64,000 nucleotides of DNA, taken from assembly GCA_918807975.1 (NCBI GenBank), contig OU964920.1, positions 1,438,501 to 1,502,500 on the forward strand, read 5' to 3'. The DNA comes from Aplidium turbinatum. Its lineage: Eukaryota > Chordata > Ascidiacea > Aplousobranchia > Polyclinidae. Of the stretch, positions 11,442-23,121 are shown piece after piece (the stretch's first letter is position 1; every line of letters starts with the position of its first letter). The translations under genes were made by a program, and so were the position numbers. The notes beneath the pieces are model-generated. The model worked only from the letters and a program-made list of their open reading frames with translations. It had not been told where the DNA came from and ran no database searches.

Positions 11442-12140
11442 CTGAAAATGAATACAGATGAAATCGGTTAATAGTATACTGCTTAAACGTATCAACCGTT
11501 TATTTGAATCAAAACCTGAAATCCCAAACCAAATCCAATCTAATGTTAAGTAAAAACATCGGTTAAACGAATACCGCTTAAAAGAATAAGTCGGATAAAA
11601 GCATCAGGATTTGCTTCTAGTTTGCATACTTCATTCATTTAATCGTATAATTGTGCCTGTTAGCGAAAAGAGAATGTCTCTTTTTTGCTTCACATAATTG
11701 TCTGCAATGTTCAAAGGCGAAATGAAGCAGAGGTGAGACAGACACATGCGATCAAAACAAAGACAAGTGTCTGTAATCCCAAGCCATAATCTTATGTGCT
11801 AGACATCGCACTACAAAGAACCGATTTTCGCACAGCTGGGCTTCATTAAAACAGAAAAGCAGACAAAAGGAATAATCACACTTCCCAATAAAGAAGTTTA
11901 AATACTTTTGATGTCATCCGTCGGCGACTGGCCTTCCAAGGAATGGACACGGACAAATTATTTCGGCTTGAGAGGGAAGTGTTGGAAAGCATGTCCAAAA
12001 GTTTAAACCAGAAAGCTTTGGAGAATTTTTTTTTAAATTGCTGAAAAAAAGTAGCCTACTGTTGTGAAATGCAGTGCGTAATTTCATTTGTGCACTTTCG
12101 TTCAGTTGAAGAACATTGCAAATTAATTATTTTACCAGAC

Positions 12141-12247
12141 AGCGCAAAAGACTTAAAAAAAAAAAACTTTGCGATTTCAAAACAAACAAAACACAAACAG
12201 CGCAAAAGACTTGAAAAAAAAACTTTGCGATTTTAAAACAAACAATG
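12141..12247 (+). repeat. Short tandem duplication, about 57 bp x2
   Basis: The unit, beginning AGCGCAAAAGACTT, then an A-run, then CTTTGCGATTT, occurs twice in a row with small differences in the A-run. It lies inside the 1656-bp hAT element. Confidence 0.8.
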
Positions 12248-12280
12248 AGTGTGAGCCGTGTTTTTCTACCATACCACTAT

Positions 12281-12905
12281 TTTCGTAGGCCACGTTCCAT
12301 ACTCACAACTACACAGCTGGTGCGGAGCTAAAAATAGCACGGTTGAATTAAAAACGTCAACGTCAAAGTTCGCCTTGTGACGTCACAAAGATCGGTTAGA
12401 TTAAAAGAAGTCCGATTGCTACAGTTTGCAGAAAAATTCTTTGATCGTAAATGCTCTCCCAGTCAGCAAAGCTGGTCTTTTTTACATTGTTTCAACGTCT
12501 GCAGATGATAAATCATGGAAAAAGGACCAGTTTTGCTGGCTGGAACATACAGCACAGTGTTATGTAACACAGAAGTAGTAAACTCTTTAAAATTTTCGTA
12601 GGCCATGTTCCATACTCAAAATTACACAGCTGGTGCGGAGCTAAAAATAGCACGCTTGAATCAAAAACATCAACGTCAAAGTTCGCGTTGTGACATCACA
12701 GATGTCGGTGAGATTAAAAGAAGTCCGATTGCTGCAGTTTGCAGAAAAATGCTTTGATCGTAAATGCTCTCCCAGTCAGGAAAGCTGGTCTTTTTTACAT
12801 TGTTTCAACGTCTGCAGATGATAAATCAATGCAAAAAGGACCAGTTTTGCTGGCTGGAAAACACAGCATAGTGTTATGTAACACAGAACTAGTAAACTCT
12901 TTAAA
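12281..12905 (+). repeat. Tandem direct duplication, 313-bp period
   Basis: The stretch beginning TTTCGTAGGCCACGTTCC at 12281 repeats at 12594 with over 90% identity by eye. Each copy includes one hairpin MITE (12459-12543 and 12772-12857) whose ends read CCAGTCAG and CTGGCTGG. Confidence 0.85.
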
Positions 12906-13282
12906 GTTTAACCAGAATCGTAAACAGTTGTAGGAAGTATCAGTTGTAATGTGCGTTGCAGCCTAGTCAGCACAGACATCTTAACAATTACGCCCATTCA
13001 CAATAAACCTTTTTTTTTAGTAAATTGGTTAAACGAATCAATCGGATAATCGTATCAAAACGTCTGGCAAATAGGTGATTCGATTAACCGGTTTCGTCTG
13101 TATTGCTGAAAATACAGCCCAGAAGGCACAAGATTTTTAATTGATTAATTCTTGTAAAAAGGAACAAATTTAAGTATGCCAAAGATTCAGACTGAGAATG
13201 AATGGATGATACATATTTAACAAGTATATATAGAGTTATAAAAAAGAGTGTATTAAATTGAGAATGCCATAGTGCTTAACCT

Positions 13283-13351
13283 AACTTCATAATCAGTGTT
13301 TGGTGTTTTTGTTCAAATTTCTGTTCAATACCAAACACTGATTATGAAGTT
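13283..13351. repeat. Small hairpin, 21-bp arms
   Basis: AACTTCATAATCAGTGTTTG at the left pairs with its complement at the right around a 27-base loop. It may be a MITE or a chance palindrome. No target duplication was identified. Confidence 0.6.
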
Positions 13352-13609
13352 GAGAGTATTGAACAAAAACACCAGAACTAAAGACTAACAGCCCCAAAAC
13401 CAGAAACTAATAATAACGTTATGCTGCATTACATTACTGAAATCTGAAGTGACTTTTTTAGCTTTGTTAGTTATATCATATAGTAGGTTAATTAATTTAG
13501 TCTGTTAAATCAAATACCATCGTTGCAGTTGCAGCCACTTAAAAAGAATCCTAGTTTTGATTGGAAAAGTACTGCTGGGAGCATTACAAGAATGCAACCT
13601 AGTTCGTAC

Positions 13610-14340
13610 CCTCAGTTCGTACCCTGAAAAGATCAAGAGCAAAAATTTAAAAAAGCCCAAGGTGCTGATTGCAGTTTCCGCAAACAAACAAAAACTCATA
13701 GGATCATTACCGGAAATTTTAAAATGGTCGCAGAAACTCTGATCAACCCTAACCCTTTTAAAATGTTTGCGAAAACTGCGATCAGAGACTTCGGCAAACT
13801 CTTAGGATCATTACTGAAAATTTTAAAATGTTTGCGGAAACTGCAAAAAACGGTTCTATTTTTTTCTCTCAATCTTTTCAGTTTGTTTGTTTGCGGAAAC
13901 TCCAATCAGCGACTTTGGCTTTTTTAAATTTTTTTCTCTCAATCGTTTCCTAACCCTAACCCCTTTTAAAATGTTTGCGGAAACTGCGATCAGCGACTTC
14001 GGCAAACTCTTAGGATCATTACCAGAAATTTTAAAATGTTTGCGGAAACTGCGGAAAAACGGAAACTGCAATCAGCGACTTTGGCTTTGTTCTATTTTTT
14101 CTCTCGACCTTTTCAGTTTGTTTGCGGAAACTCCGATCAGCAACTTCGGCTATTTTTAATGTTTTCTTCTCGACCTTTTCTTAGTTAACCCTAACCCTTT
14201 TAAAATGTTTGCTGAAACTGCGATCAGCGACTTCGGCAAACTCTTAGGATCATTACCGGAAATTTTAAAAAGTTTGCAGAAAAAACGGAAACTCCGATCA
14301 GCAACTTCGGCTTTGTTCTATTTTTTTCTCTCGAGCTTGT
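13610..14340 (+). repeat. Array of about 215-230 bp units with CCCTAACCC cores
   Basis: Three units, starting near 13744, 13953 and 14186, each begin with CCCTAACCC(T/C)TTTAAAATG and continue with GCGGAAACTGCGATCAGCGA, then TTAGGATCATTACC. The left edge (13625-13690) carries the same GTTTGCGGAAACTG motif inverted. So the block looks like a decayed foldback element whose arm expanded in tandem. Open frames across it arise from repetition and are not genes. Confidence 0.75.
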
Positions 14341-14661
14341 TTGTTTGCAGTCAGAGAAATGTGGATGCAGTCAGAGAAAGCTCGCCGAAGCCACAGTTTT
14401 CAATGTGAACATTAGGCATTTGCGATCTTATACAGGAGGCTGTTACATGTTTTATTTCATCATCATACTAGGCTACATGATACTCTACAGTGATTAAATG
14501 CACAATGCTGAAGGAAAGGCAATTGAGAAAAACTGGCCATCCTACTTTCATTAGTGACGAAGGCTTAGTGTGATGAGAACTTTGTCTTTTCATTTCCCGA
14601 TGCTCAGTAATTGAGCATGGGACCATCTTTATTTTTTACATCAATATTGCAAGACTGTAGA

Positions 14662-16558
14662 CAGGGTTGCCATACCGTCCCTACTTCTAAGATTTGTCCT
14701 TATTTTGAAGGGCCTGGTCTTAAAAAACCTAAATGTCCTTATTTCTAAGAAATATCCTTGTTTTCGACTTGCATCCTTATTTTCAACAATTACAGAACTT
14801 CGATCGTTTTCCTCTGGTATCCGGTGTTGCATAGTATTCTAAAATTATGCTTTTGAGCCGAGATTTTATGACATCATAAATGATAGGTACTCCCGCGGCG
14901 TACACGTCACTGGATTTGACTTTTACGGTAAGTGGTGAGATAGCCAGGGCAGTGGTATAGCAGTTTAGGTACAGCTGACATCCTTTTAGCAGTAAACAGC
15001 AATACCAGGTTACTGCTGTTTAGGCTGCAGCAGAATAGGCTGCGGCAAAGGCAGCATTTATTGCTAAGTGGTTGTTAATGGGGAAATGGGTGCAGTGCAG
15101 TCGACACTTAGATTAAAGCAGTAAAGCTAAAGGCGTTTGTGGAAAGAGTGTTCTCTCTTGTTTCAGCGCAGTGGACCAAGGAAAGGAACAGACTTATTGA
15201 AATGACAGTCAAATCCCAGCTACAAGTAAAGGTAAACCTAGACTTGCCGTGAGATCCATGAAGCAATTTACAATAACAAGGAGTTGCTGGAGCAGATTGT
15301 TTCTGGCAAAAAGTATGGAATGTGATATGACACGGCTCATATAAATACAAAGTAGGCAGTGGCTATTTGACCGGCTCCGGTCTTTGAATCTGAAACACTA
15401 TTTGACCGGTCATGACGTCACTACATAAGCACTTTTTTCTTTTTCTCTTTCAAAGCAAAAGACGATAAGCGCATTTAAGTTTTAAATTCAACACATTTTC
15501 TTCAACTGAGTCCGTGGCGCATACGTAACGTCTCGGGCTGCCATTCTAGAGGGAAGAAGTTCGATACTATCAATCCCATTGATTGATTGATACTATCCGG
15601 AAGCGTTCTTTTTTTTTCTTTTTAACTAAATTTTGACCCAAAGTGCATTTTTGTCGTCAATTTTTAATTTGAGTAGCCTACAGCCTATTTTTTTAAATCT
15701 TTCCAAATGTGAGTAATAAAGTTAAGTTTTTTTAATTTGTGAATAAAAGAATAACAGTTAACCTCTCAAGTAGGCTACATGTAGCTCCACACAGAGTGAA
15801 ATTTACATGCCTTTTGACTCCTTTTTATTTCTTTAAAAGTAATATCTAAAAAAACATTATTGACTCAAAAAGAATGTCTAAAAAGACATTATGAAAAGCA
15901 ACTACGGACAAAGGCCAGTGTTTCGATCTCCCGACCTCTTCAGCGTAGCGTAGTAAACTGAAAGTGGAAAGTTGTCTTGAAGGGTTGGTTGAGATGATGA
16001 TTTGAAACTTGACTGATTGTTGTGCGACAATGAGACTGGATTTAATTTTTAACTTCGGACTTCAGCGAAACGTAATCTTACAGCCTATTAGAAGGTGTGA
16101 TTTTTTCAGAGAATTTGTGCTAAGAAAAAAGAAATGAAAGAAATTTGTTAAAAATAAAGACTAGAAAAAACTTTTTTAATTCGTTTTGAAACTTTTTTAT
16201 TCACTTGTTGATTCATTCATATTAGTTTGTATCCTTTTGTGGTTAAAAAAAAGAACGCTTCTGGATAGTATCGAACTCATTCCCTCTAGAATGGCAACCC
16301 GAAACGTTACGTATGCGCCACGGACTCAGTTGGAGAAAATGTGTTGAATTTAAAACTTAAGGCGCTTATCGTCTTTTGCTTTGAAAGAAAAAAGTGCTTA
16401 TGTAGTGACGTCATGGCCGGTCAAATAGTGTTTCAGATTCAAAGACCGGAGCCGGTCAAATAGCCACTGCCTACAAAGTATGTCCAAAATCGTTTTTTAA
16501 ATGCTAATCTAATTTTTCGGTTGTCCTTATTTTTGGGTCCATGTTGATGGCAACCCTG
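14662..16558. mobile_element. hAT-type element with nested foldback element
   Basis: The ends read CAGGGTTGCCATACC and, inverted, CAGGGTTGCCATCAAC. The flanks ACTGTAGA (14654-14661) and GCTATAGA (16559-16566) agree at 6 of 8 positions, as expected of an aged 8-bp duplication. It is interrupted by the element at 15355-16471. No transposase was recognised. Confidence 0.7.
15355..16471. mobile_element. Mutator-like foldback element, 1117 bp, tRNA-like module in each arm
   Basis: The 9-bp sequence TACAAAGTA flanks it exactly (15346-15354 and 16472-16480). The terminal inverted repeats are about 250 bp and start GGCAGTGGCTATTTGACCGG. Near the inner end of each arm (15507-15572 and 16264-16328) is a tRNA-like stretch, with GTGGCGCATACGT resembling an A box and AGTTCGATACTATC resembling a B box. 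Long inverted repeats and 9-bp duplications are typical of MULEs. No transposase is present. Confidence 0.85.
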
Positions 16559-16647
16559 GCTATAGATCATATTTAGTCTGTCAAACTGGTAATATAATGA
16601 ACAACTTTCTAATTTTACAATGTAAATTGTAGACATTAAGATAACGA

Positions 16648-16799
16648 CCTGTTTTAGCCTGATGCTGCAAGTTTGCTGTGGTAATAGCGAACTGCACTTG
16701 CTTTCAAAACACAGTTCCCTAATTATGTGCGATGACGAAAGCTAGTGCAATTTACTACGGTACCACCACAGCAAACTCACAACATCAGGCTAAAACAGG
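16648..16799. repeat. Foldback MITE
   Basis: CCTGTTTTAGCCTGATG at the left pairs with CATCAGGCTAAAACAGG at the right, and pairing continues through TTTGCTGTGGTA. The right arm and the following ~70 bp recur at 45603-45747 in the NAD kinase intron. Confidence 0.8.
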
Positions 16800-17558
16800 T
16801 TGTTAATATCTACATTGTGAAGTAAGCAATAATCATGCTGCTAAAAGAAAAACTCAATCTATTGTATAAACTTACTAATGATTAGTATTATGTGAATTAT
16901 AAGGCAGTTTTAGCTGCTGACTTGTATCATGTCAAGACCTTTCTGTTGAAAGTCAGTGTGTTAGGAATAATTCGAATCTCATTCTCATTGCACTTGGATG
17001 ACAATTGACAATGCATTTATGTAGTGGGACAGGTGCCCAGACATTTTAAGTAACTTTAAGAGAAGTATATTCGCTTTACCTGACGCACAAAACCAACTTC
17101 AACATTCAGAACAATTCAACTTTAACAGGACAAGTCGATTATTTTTGCAGAAATTCGCGCGTGTTCTTTTTTTTGTAGAAGTAAAAAAGTCTGTGTTGTT
17201 TTCATGACGATTCATGCACAAAATCTTTTTACAGAGTTGCCAGATTTTGAAAAAAAAGTAGCCAAAAAAGTAGAAAATTTGCTCCCAAAATAGCCCAATT
17301 TATAGCGCCCCCCAGACCCCTCGTGAGACGTTTTAACACTGACACAGCCACAATCTTTTGGATGTCTCTGTTAGGCATAATTCATAACAGAACTGCTTAG
17401 CCTCAGTTTTGTCATGCCTTCTTGCCTCCATCGCTCGATTGTAACCAGTTCTTAAACTGTTTTTCTTTCAACCATGTTTCGTGAAAAGTTTTGCTGTACT
17501 TAGCCAACTTTCCCATTAATATCAGCAGCAAAATTTACAATGTAGTGTTAGATAGCAA

Positions 17559-18051
17559 CAGAGATGTACGTATACACCGCAAACTTGCGGCATAGACTTT
17601 TTGTTTACGCTAACGGCCACATTTTTTTGGATAGTTTGCGCTCGAGGCTACGCCGTAAAGTTTTCGCGGTTCTTTAGCGCATAGCGTCAACGCATACTTT
17701 TTAATGTCTTTTTTTTCGCTACAACACGCCAATACCTTCCAGCGCTGCAGTTGAAAGAATGTTTTCAATGGACAAAGACATATTGGAACCAAAACGCAGC
17801 AAAATGTCAGATGAACACTTTCAGATGCTTGTGTTTCTTCGTGGAAATTCAAAATAAAACTTGTTTGTTTCAAGTGGTTTATACCGTGTGAATGTTTGGC
17901 ACCTAGCAAACAAAATTAGTTTACGCTAGTGTATGCGCTGACGCCGCCAACTTTTTTTACAAGCTACGTTGACGCATACGGCGTATAGTTTTTCGAACGT
18001 TTGCGTTTACGCTGACGGCGTCAATATTTTTTGTATGCGCGTACATCACTG
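17559..18051 (+). mobile_element. hAT element, 493 bp, with transposase C-terminal remnant
   Basis: GATAGCAA repeats exactly at 17551-17558 and 18052-18059. The ends are CAGAGATGTACG and, inverted, CAGTGATGTACG. Around 17733-17848 the plus strand encodes SSAAVERMFS followed by KMSDEHFQMLVFLRGN and a stop. This is the hAT dimerisation (hATC) signature at the C-terminus of these transposases. The rest of the enzyme is gone. Confidence 0.88.
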
Positions 18052-18248
18052 GATAGCAACAGAGTTACCGGTACAGTAAGGCACATTCACAGCAGACTTT
18101 ATCGGGTACGGATTAGATTCTCACTACCTTTTCAGCACACTACTTTTCAAGTACTTCTGAGTTGTGACTTCTACAGTAAGAGTAAACTGTAAAGACATAA
18201 AACGGAGATAACGTTACGCTAGAATAGACTAGAAACTCACTCAACCAT

Positions 18249-19569
18249 CAGGGGCGCCGGAACGATTTTTGACTAGGGGGGCAAGATTACGAAAAAAGGG
18301 CACTTTTATTTACTAAAAGGCCAAATTTTTTTCAAGTTTTAAGATAAGACATAGCGATAATGCTAATCTATTAGCTCACTATGTATTGAGTAATGATAGC
18401 CCACTTGTGTCCGGTATACAAAAAAGGGCATTATGCTATGTTATCATGATGTAACCTACTGTCAAGCCTTAAAGCAGCCTGCAGCCATGGCCGCTAAGTA
18501 GTGCTTGAATGACCGCCGGTGCTACCTCCTCAATCGGCCAAGTTTGGCCGCCGGTCTCTTCTAGCCAATTATTTAATTTTGCAATAGAATGATCGTGGAT
18601 TAACTGTGGAAAATATGTAGTATCAAAGAGTGGCGCAAAATTAGGTCAGCGCGTCATAATCGCCACTGTTGCATTGTGAAGGATATTGATGGAATATATT
18701 CATCTGCGATCACCAGCGCCATCTGCGATCACCAGCGCTGTCAGTTTGTAATTCCCGACGTTTATTTTAACAAAGTCTTAATCCAAAGTGCTAATTTACA
18801 TCGGCTGGCAATATTGTCGTTTTTATGTCGATTCGATGTTGTCGGACATTGAAGAGTTGTTAAAAAGGAGAACTAGGTTAGTTGACATCCGAGGGGAAAA
18901 CATTTTTGGATCATATTATGCTTCTTTTAGTAGCCTAATGTCCTTCACATCATTGAAATACTTATTTTATTACCTTGCCGTCATCGTCAACACATGTCGA
19001 AAGCTGTTTTTCGTTGCTAAAAAGAATTCTAGGGTAGTGGCGAACTTCTTTAAAATCAGCCACATTGGAGACACTCGTGCGAGTGTCGTTAGATAGTCCC
19101 GCAGTACTGGATTACAATCTATTGCGTGGTGCAACGATTCTATTGTAGGACGTCGCCCAGGCCCAGACTTCAACAACGCTAAGTGATCATTTTAGCATTG
19201 TTGCAAGTTTAATTCTATTTACTTGTGCTGTCGTTATTTTTTTTTGTATTTTGGTCTCCAAGCACGCAGATTTGGCTGCCGAAAAGGAGCTCCCGGTAGG
19301 CCACGATGGCTGCCGGAAAAAAAACGAGTTTTAAGGCCTGTAGGCCTACTGTGTTGCAAAATTTTGTGCCGTAAATATTATTTTGAAGCAAAAATGAAAG
19401 ATTATAATTAGGCTAAAAGCGAATAGCAGAAATTGTTATATTGCAAAATGTGCAGTAGCTTGCATGACTTTAAAAGGGCACCATTGCCCCCCCTGCCCCT
19501 CCATCTGCAGAAAAATTGAGGGCAGGGGGAGCATCCGCCCCCCCTGCCCCTCCGCTTCCGGCGCCCCTG
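18249..19569. mobile_element. hAT element, 1321 bp
   Basis: TCAACCAT repeats exactly at 18241-18248 and 19570-19577. The ends are CAGGGGCGCCGGAACG and, inverted, CAGGGGCGCCGGAAGC, followed by G/C-rich strings. A reading near 18966-19030 (LPSSSTHVESCFSLLKRI) weakly resembles the hATC core, so this may be an internally deleted copy. Confidence 0.88.
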
Positions 19570-19835
19570 TCAACCATGTCCCTGCTACGTCTTGGAAACA
19601 TGAGAATGCTCTGTAAAATTTGTAAACGACAAATAAACTGTCAGTAGACGGAAAGCAAAACTTACTTTAGTAAGAAATTTCCGATGTAAAAAAAGTCGCA
19701 ATCTTGTTATATTGTCGCCAATTTAAATTTAAAAGTAGCCCAAAAAGTCACAAGTCGCCAAGCTCAATTTTTTGTCGCAAATCACATATGGAAAGTAGCC
19801 CAATTTGTGATAAATCGCCCAATCTGGCAACGCTG

Positions 19836-20304
19836 ATCCTTTACATCCTCTGTGCTTCATCGAATATTTTCAACCGAGAAACATATTGTTGATTGGATGG
19901 TCTGAATGGCTAGCGTGGAAGGCTGGAAGCTATACCGTTATGGTTAGCGAATCGCAACTGCTCGCTGTACTAGTGAGTGCTCAGCCTTGTGCTGATAGCC
20001 GGGAAGAACGCCCCTTTCTTCACAATGATTAATTATATTTACAACGCACTCAAACATGTTAATCACTCAACCAATCTCAGCCGATAGTTAGCTTTATTTA
20101 TTTGCCTCAGATATGCATACACGTTACCTAAAAGCAGCTGAACTGAAAGGGCATGATGTCGAAAGCCTTCAGCTTCTTTTAGCTGGAATGTAACAGGTGC
20201 GCGTGTCTATTAAGGAATTCGAATAAAACCTGCGTACAGCACTGGAAAAATTACCCAGAACAACGCAATTTAAATGGGAAGAATCCTTATACAGACTACA
20301 AATA
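19836..20304. other. Intergenic, nothing recognised
   Basis: Unremarkable sequence between two hAT elements; no gene or repeat seen. Confidence 0.4.
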
Positions 20305-20312
20305 TCCACCCC

Positions 20313-21038
20313 CAGGGCCGGATTTAGCAGTAGGCAGAGTAGGCAGTTGCCTAGGGCGGCAAATTATTGGGGATATTATATTGATAATACTGTACGTGAA
20401 TATAATAATTCACAACAGATATATAGGAATTAATAAATATGTTATCACATCACACACATTTATAAACAGCGCGGCAAGTCATATGGCAAATCATCGCCCC
20501 AAGAGTACTTCACGCTTGATTGGTTTTCAACGACATGTGCTGCTTAGCGCTTTTTTTATTTATCTGTCTCGCTTAGTATGGACAACGAGTATGGAGGACT
20601 AGGCTTTGTCTGTGCAATTTTTATTAATCTTTGTTCGGTTTGTTTCACTGTTAATAAATTTAAAGGAGCCTAGAAAAAATGTTTTTAGTCAATGTTAGGT
20701 TGATGGAAAAGTTGCAGGCTATTTTGTGTACTTGTTTTTTTGCTTAAAGTATGTAAACAATGAATAATCTCACATTTTTGAGGATTAACTCATCTTTACT
20801 TGTTTCTACAGACTTTGAAGAAATTATTGATTTGTTTGCAAGAAAAAAAGCCCGCCGGAAGCGATTTTAAACAATTAGTTCTACAATGACATTCATTGAT
20901 GTATTCAAATAAACAGTGCAAATAACTTTTTTGTATGGAATTAAAAATATAAATCGTAGCGCACCATCGAAAATTTTTTTTAGGGGGCGGCACTTTTCGT
21001 ATCTGCCTAGGGCAGCGCTTAGGCTAAATCCGGCCCTG
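20313..21038. mobile_element. hAT element, 726 bp (CAGGGCCGGATTTAG family)
   Basis: TCCACCCC repeats exactly at 20305-20312 and 21039-21046. The ends are CAGGGCCGGATTTAGC and, inverted, CAGGGCCGGATTTAGC, followed by GCCTAGGGCGGC-like subterminal strings. A related, shorter element lies at 57763-58030. No coding capacity recognised. It landed at the 5' edge of a tRNA-derived SINE. Confidence 0.92.
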
Positions 21039-21042
21039 TCCA

Positions 21043-21270
21043 CCCCATTAGCTCAGTGGTTACGCGCTCGACTCAAGATGACGCGACGCTGGTTCGGCTC
21101 TCGGTGTGTTAATGCAGCAATACACAGAGAGCCGAACCTGTGTGAACTTGAACAACACATTTTAAGATTGCTCTCCATTCAGCGGCACCTGCAAAGCTCG
21201 GCAAGCGGCCCTGCGTCAAAAGCCTCTACAAGTAGCCTAGGATGTGTGAAACTACCAGGAATAACCTATC
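21043..21270 (+). repeat. tRNA-derived SINE, family 1
   Basis: It begins with an A-box-like ATTAGCTCAGTGGTTACGCG, followed by a B-box-like CTGGTTCGGCTCTCGG, then a body shared with the minus-strand copies at 41770-42063 and 59211-59490 (CTCTCCATTCAGCGGCA, GAAACTACCAGGAATAACC). An internal direct repeat of the GAGAGCCGAAC motif is peculiar to this copy. Confidence 0.8.
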
Positions 21271-22370
21271 AACGCGTCCGAAGTAAAAAAAAAAAAGATA
21301 GGCTCCTGCTTGCTATAGCCTAATAGTCGAAATACCAGAAAGAACGTTAATGAACGGGAAAAGGGGGTAAAACTTTGAAAGGTTTAATTTATAACATGCC
21401 TGAATAGTTGTTTATGTAGTAGTCTGTAGCTGGCACGGCCAAAAAAAAACCCAAAAAAACAGCAGAAAATATAACAAAAAAAAAAAAAGCACGAACAGGT
21501 TGCACATATGCAGTGTTAAACAACAGCCCAATGGAAAGTGTTGTAAATTGAATTTGACAGTTCCAATATTTATGTGGATGAGCATTAGTCATGATAAAAA
21601 TAGGATGGAGAAAGAAAACTGGACATAAAAGAAATCCATCTTCAGGCAAAAGGTCGTTTCGATGTGGCCCAAGACGCGAGGAGAGCATGGTGTTGAGCTC
21701 TTTCTATGGTCAGACGACGGCACATTACACAGTAGACTACCACGATTGAGGTTAGAGATCCAGTTTAAGTTTTGTCTCTTGTCCTGGTGGGCGGTGGCAT
21801 AAATGAGCTGGTAGATAAAATGATGATGTCCTGATGAGTGATGGTGTTGATGAAGCTCTCATCCCCTTTTGTAACGGTGTCGTGTTGGTTATAAAGTGTT
21901 GCGTTTGCGGTTAATATCTACAAACCTAAAAGTACAGCACAAGCAGTAGACATTATTGTTAGGTTGGCCTAATCTCTTGTAAATTATTTCAGATTTCAAC
22001 TGAAATCTTTAAAAAAATGCAACACAGCTTTTCTACATGGTCTTTCTATAGCATAGCCTATCCGTTTTGCTTAAATGTTGTTTTAGTTTGTGGACAAAAA
22101 GTGACTTTGAATCAATCTTTCAAAGAGAAGAAGGAATTCTTTTCATCATTTCGCACCTTTGAATTCTATTATTCTATTGAATGTTGGGTAAGCGTTTTTG
22201 AAAAGCATGGAATGTTTAGTGAGTCATTATCATGGTTCCTTGTAGCCTAGGTTGATACCGGGATCTTATTACAGCTTGGGAGCTTACTAGAGGTTCTCAA
22301 CCTCTTTCTAGTAATACAATTTGGGTAGAGAGGTTACTTTTTTAACTATAAACTGACAGAACTAAACAAC
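21271..22370. other. Intergenic, no gene seen
   Basis: AT-rich sequence with poly-A stretches near 21280-21295 and 21445-21490. CTAGAGGTTCTCAACCTC near 22288 resembles a hAT end with no partner found. Confidence 0.35.
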
Positions 22371-22371
22371 A

Positions 22372-22690
22372 ACATTACCGGTATATTTAACATCATAAAA
22401 AAATAAGCAAACGTTTTCGACTAGTCATGCAGCCCTTTTCAAGCTTATAATTTTTTTAAGAAATACTAAAAAATTATACAGTATCACAGTAAAAATATGG
22501 TTAAATTTGAACATTTGAGAAACTGCTTAACTTTCTCACACAAAATGATAACTAAAAAGTTGCGCAGCACAACGGGTCGAGTATTTGAGAGGTAAAATTA
22601 ATTGTTCAGAGAAGAATTATCCAAGCAGATTACGCAAGATGGCCAGAAACACAATACGAGATTGTGGCACAAACAAAGCAAAAATACGAG
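22372..22690 (-). repeat. Interspersed repeat, family R1 (copy 1)
   Basis: About 320 bp matching, in reverse, 33620-33935 and in part 61203-61390. Shared landmarks, read on the minus strand, are GCCATCTTGCGTAATCTGCTTG, trimmed here to the 20-base core CATCTTGCGTAATCTGCTTG, then CAGTTTCTCAAATG and CGTTTGCTTA. No coding potential or clear ends, so the class is undetermined. Confidence 0.75.
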
Positions 22691-23121
22691 AAGCACAACA
22701 CGTGACAATTCAATAAAAAACGGTTAAAAAATAGGAGGCTTTGCCAACAAATAATTACCTGTTAAGCCCTGAGTTGAAAAATTTGATGATCAATGCCTCG
22801 TGAATCTTAGTGTCGAACTCGGATAAAAACTTAAGTACATTTCGAAACACTCTAATGAGAGTTTGTTATTTGAACTCGATTGGTAGTTTTCAATTATAAT
22901 CTTTAATTGCACTATCTTTAATTGCTCTTTCTAATAAAATCGGCTACCCCCGAGTTATAAAATAAATAACTCGAACCACTGGGGATCTGGCACAAAATAA
23001 ATTGGTAATAGGCTACATCAACTAACTCAATATAAATGGTGTTGCAAAGAATATTATCATATAGCATAGGTAATTAAAAAGTAAAACAAATTTATTTACC
23101 ACGCTTCAAATACGGTATAAC

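Larger units (their letters stand above)
11450..13105. mobile_element. hAT-type element, 1656 bp, with internal tandem duplication
   Basis: CTGAAAAT repeats exactly at 11442-11449 and 13106-13113. The ends read GAATACAGATGAAATCGGTT and, inverted, CAATACAGACGAAACCGGTT. No transposase is visible. The subterminal region (AAACGTATCAACCGTTTA and neighbours) recurs inside the element at 37428-38715. The centre contains a 313-bp tandem duplication with two hairpin MITEs. Confidence 0.85.
17232..19835. mobile_element. hAT-type element hosting two nested hATs
   Basis: The ends read CAGAGTTGCCAGATTTTG and, inverted, CAGCGTTGCCAGATTGGG. The AGTAGCC/GTAGCCC motifs recur just inside both ends. The flanks (CTTTTTA and CCTTTA) are only roughly alike. 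The elements at 17559-18051 and 18249-19569 sit inside it. Confidence 0.7.

Noticed and set aside
18788-19096. 102-residue plus-strand frame as a host gene
   Set aside because: It lies inside a hAT element with exact target duplications and has no recognisable domain in that frame.
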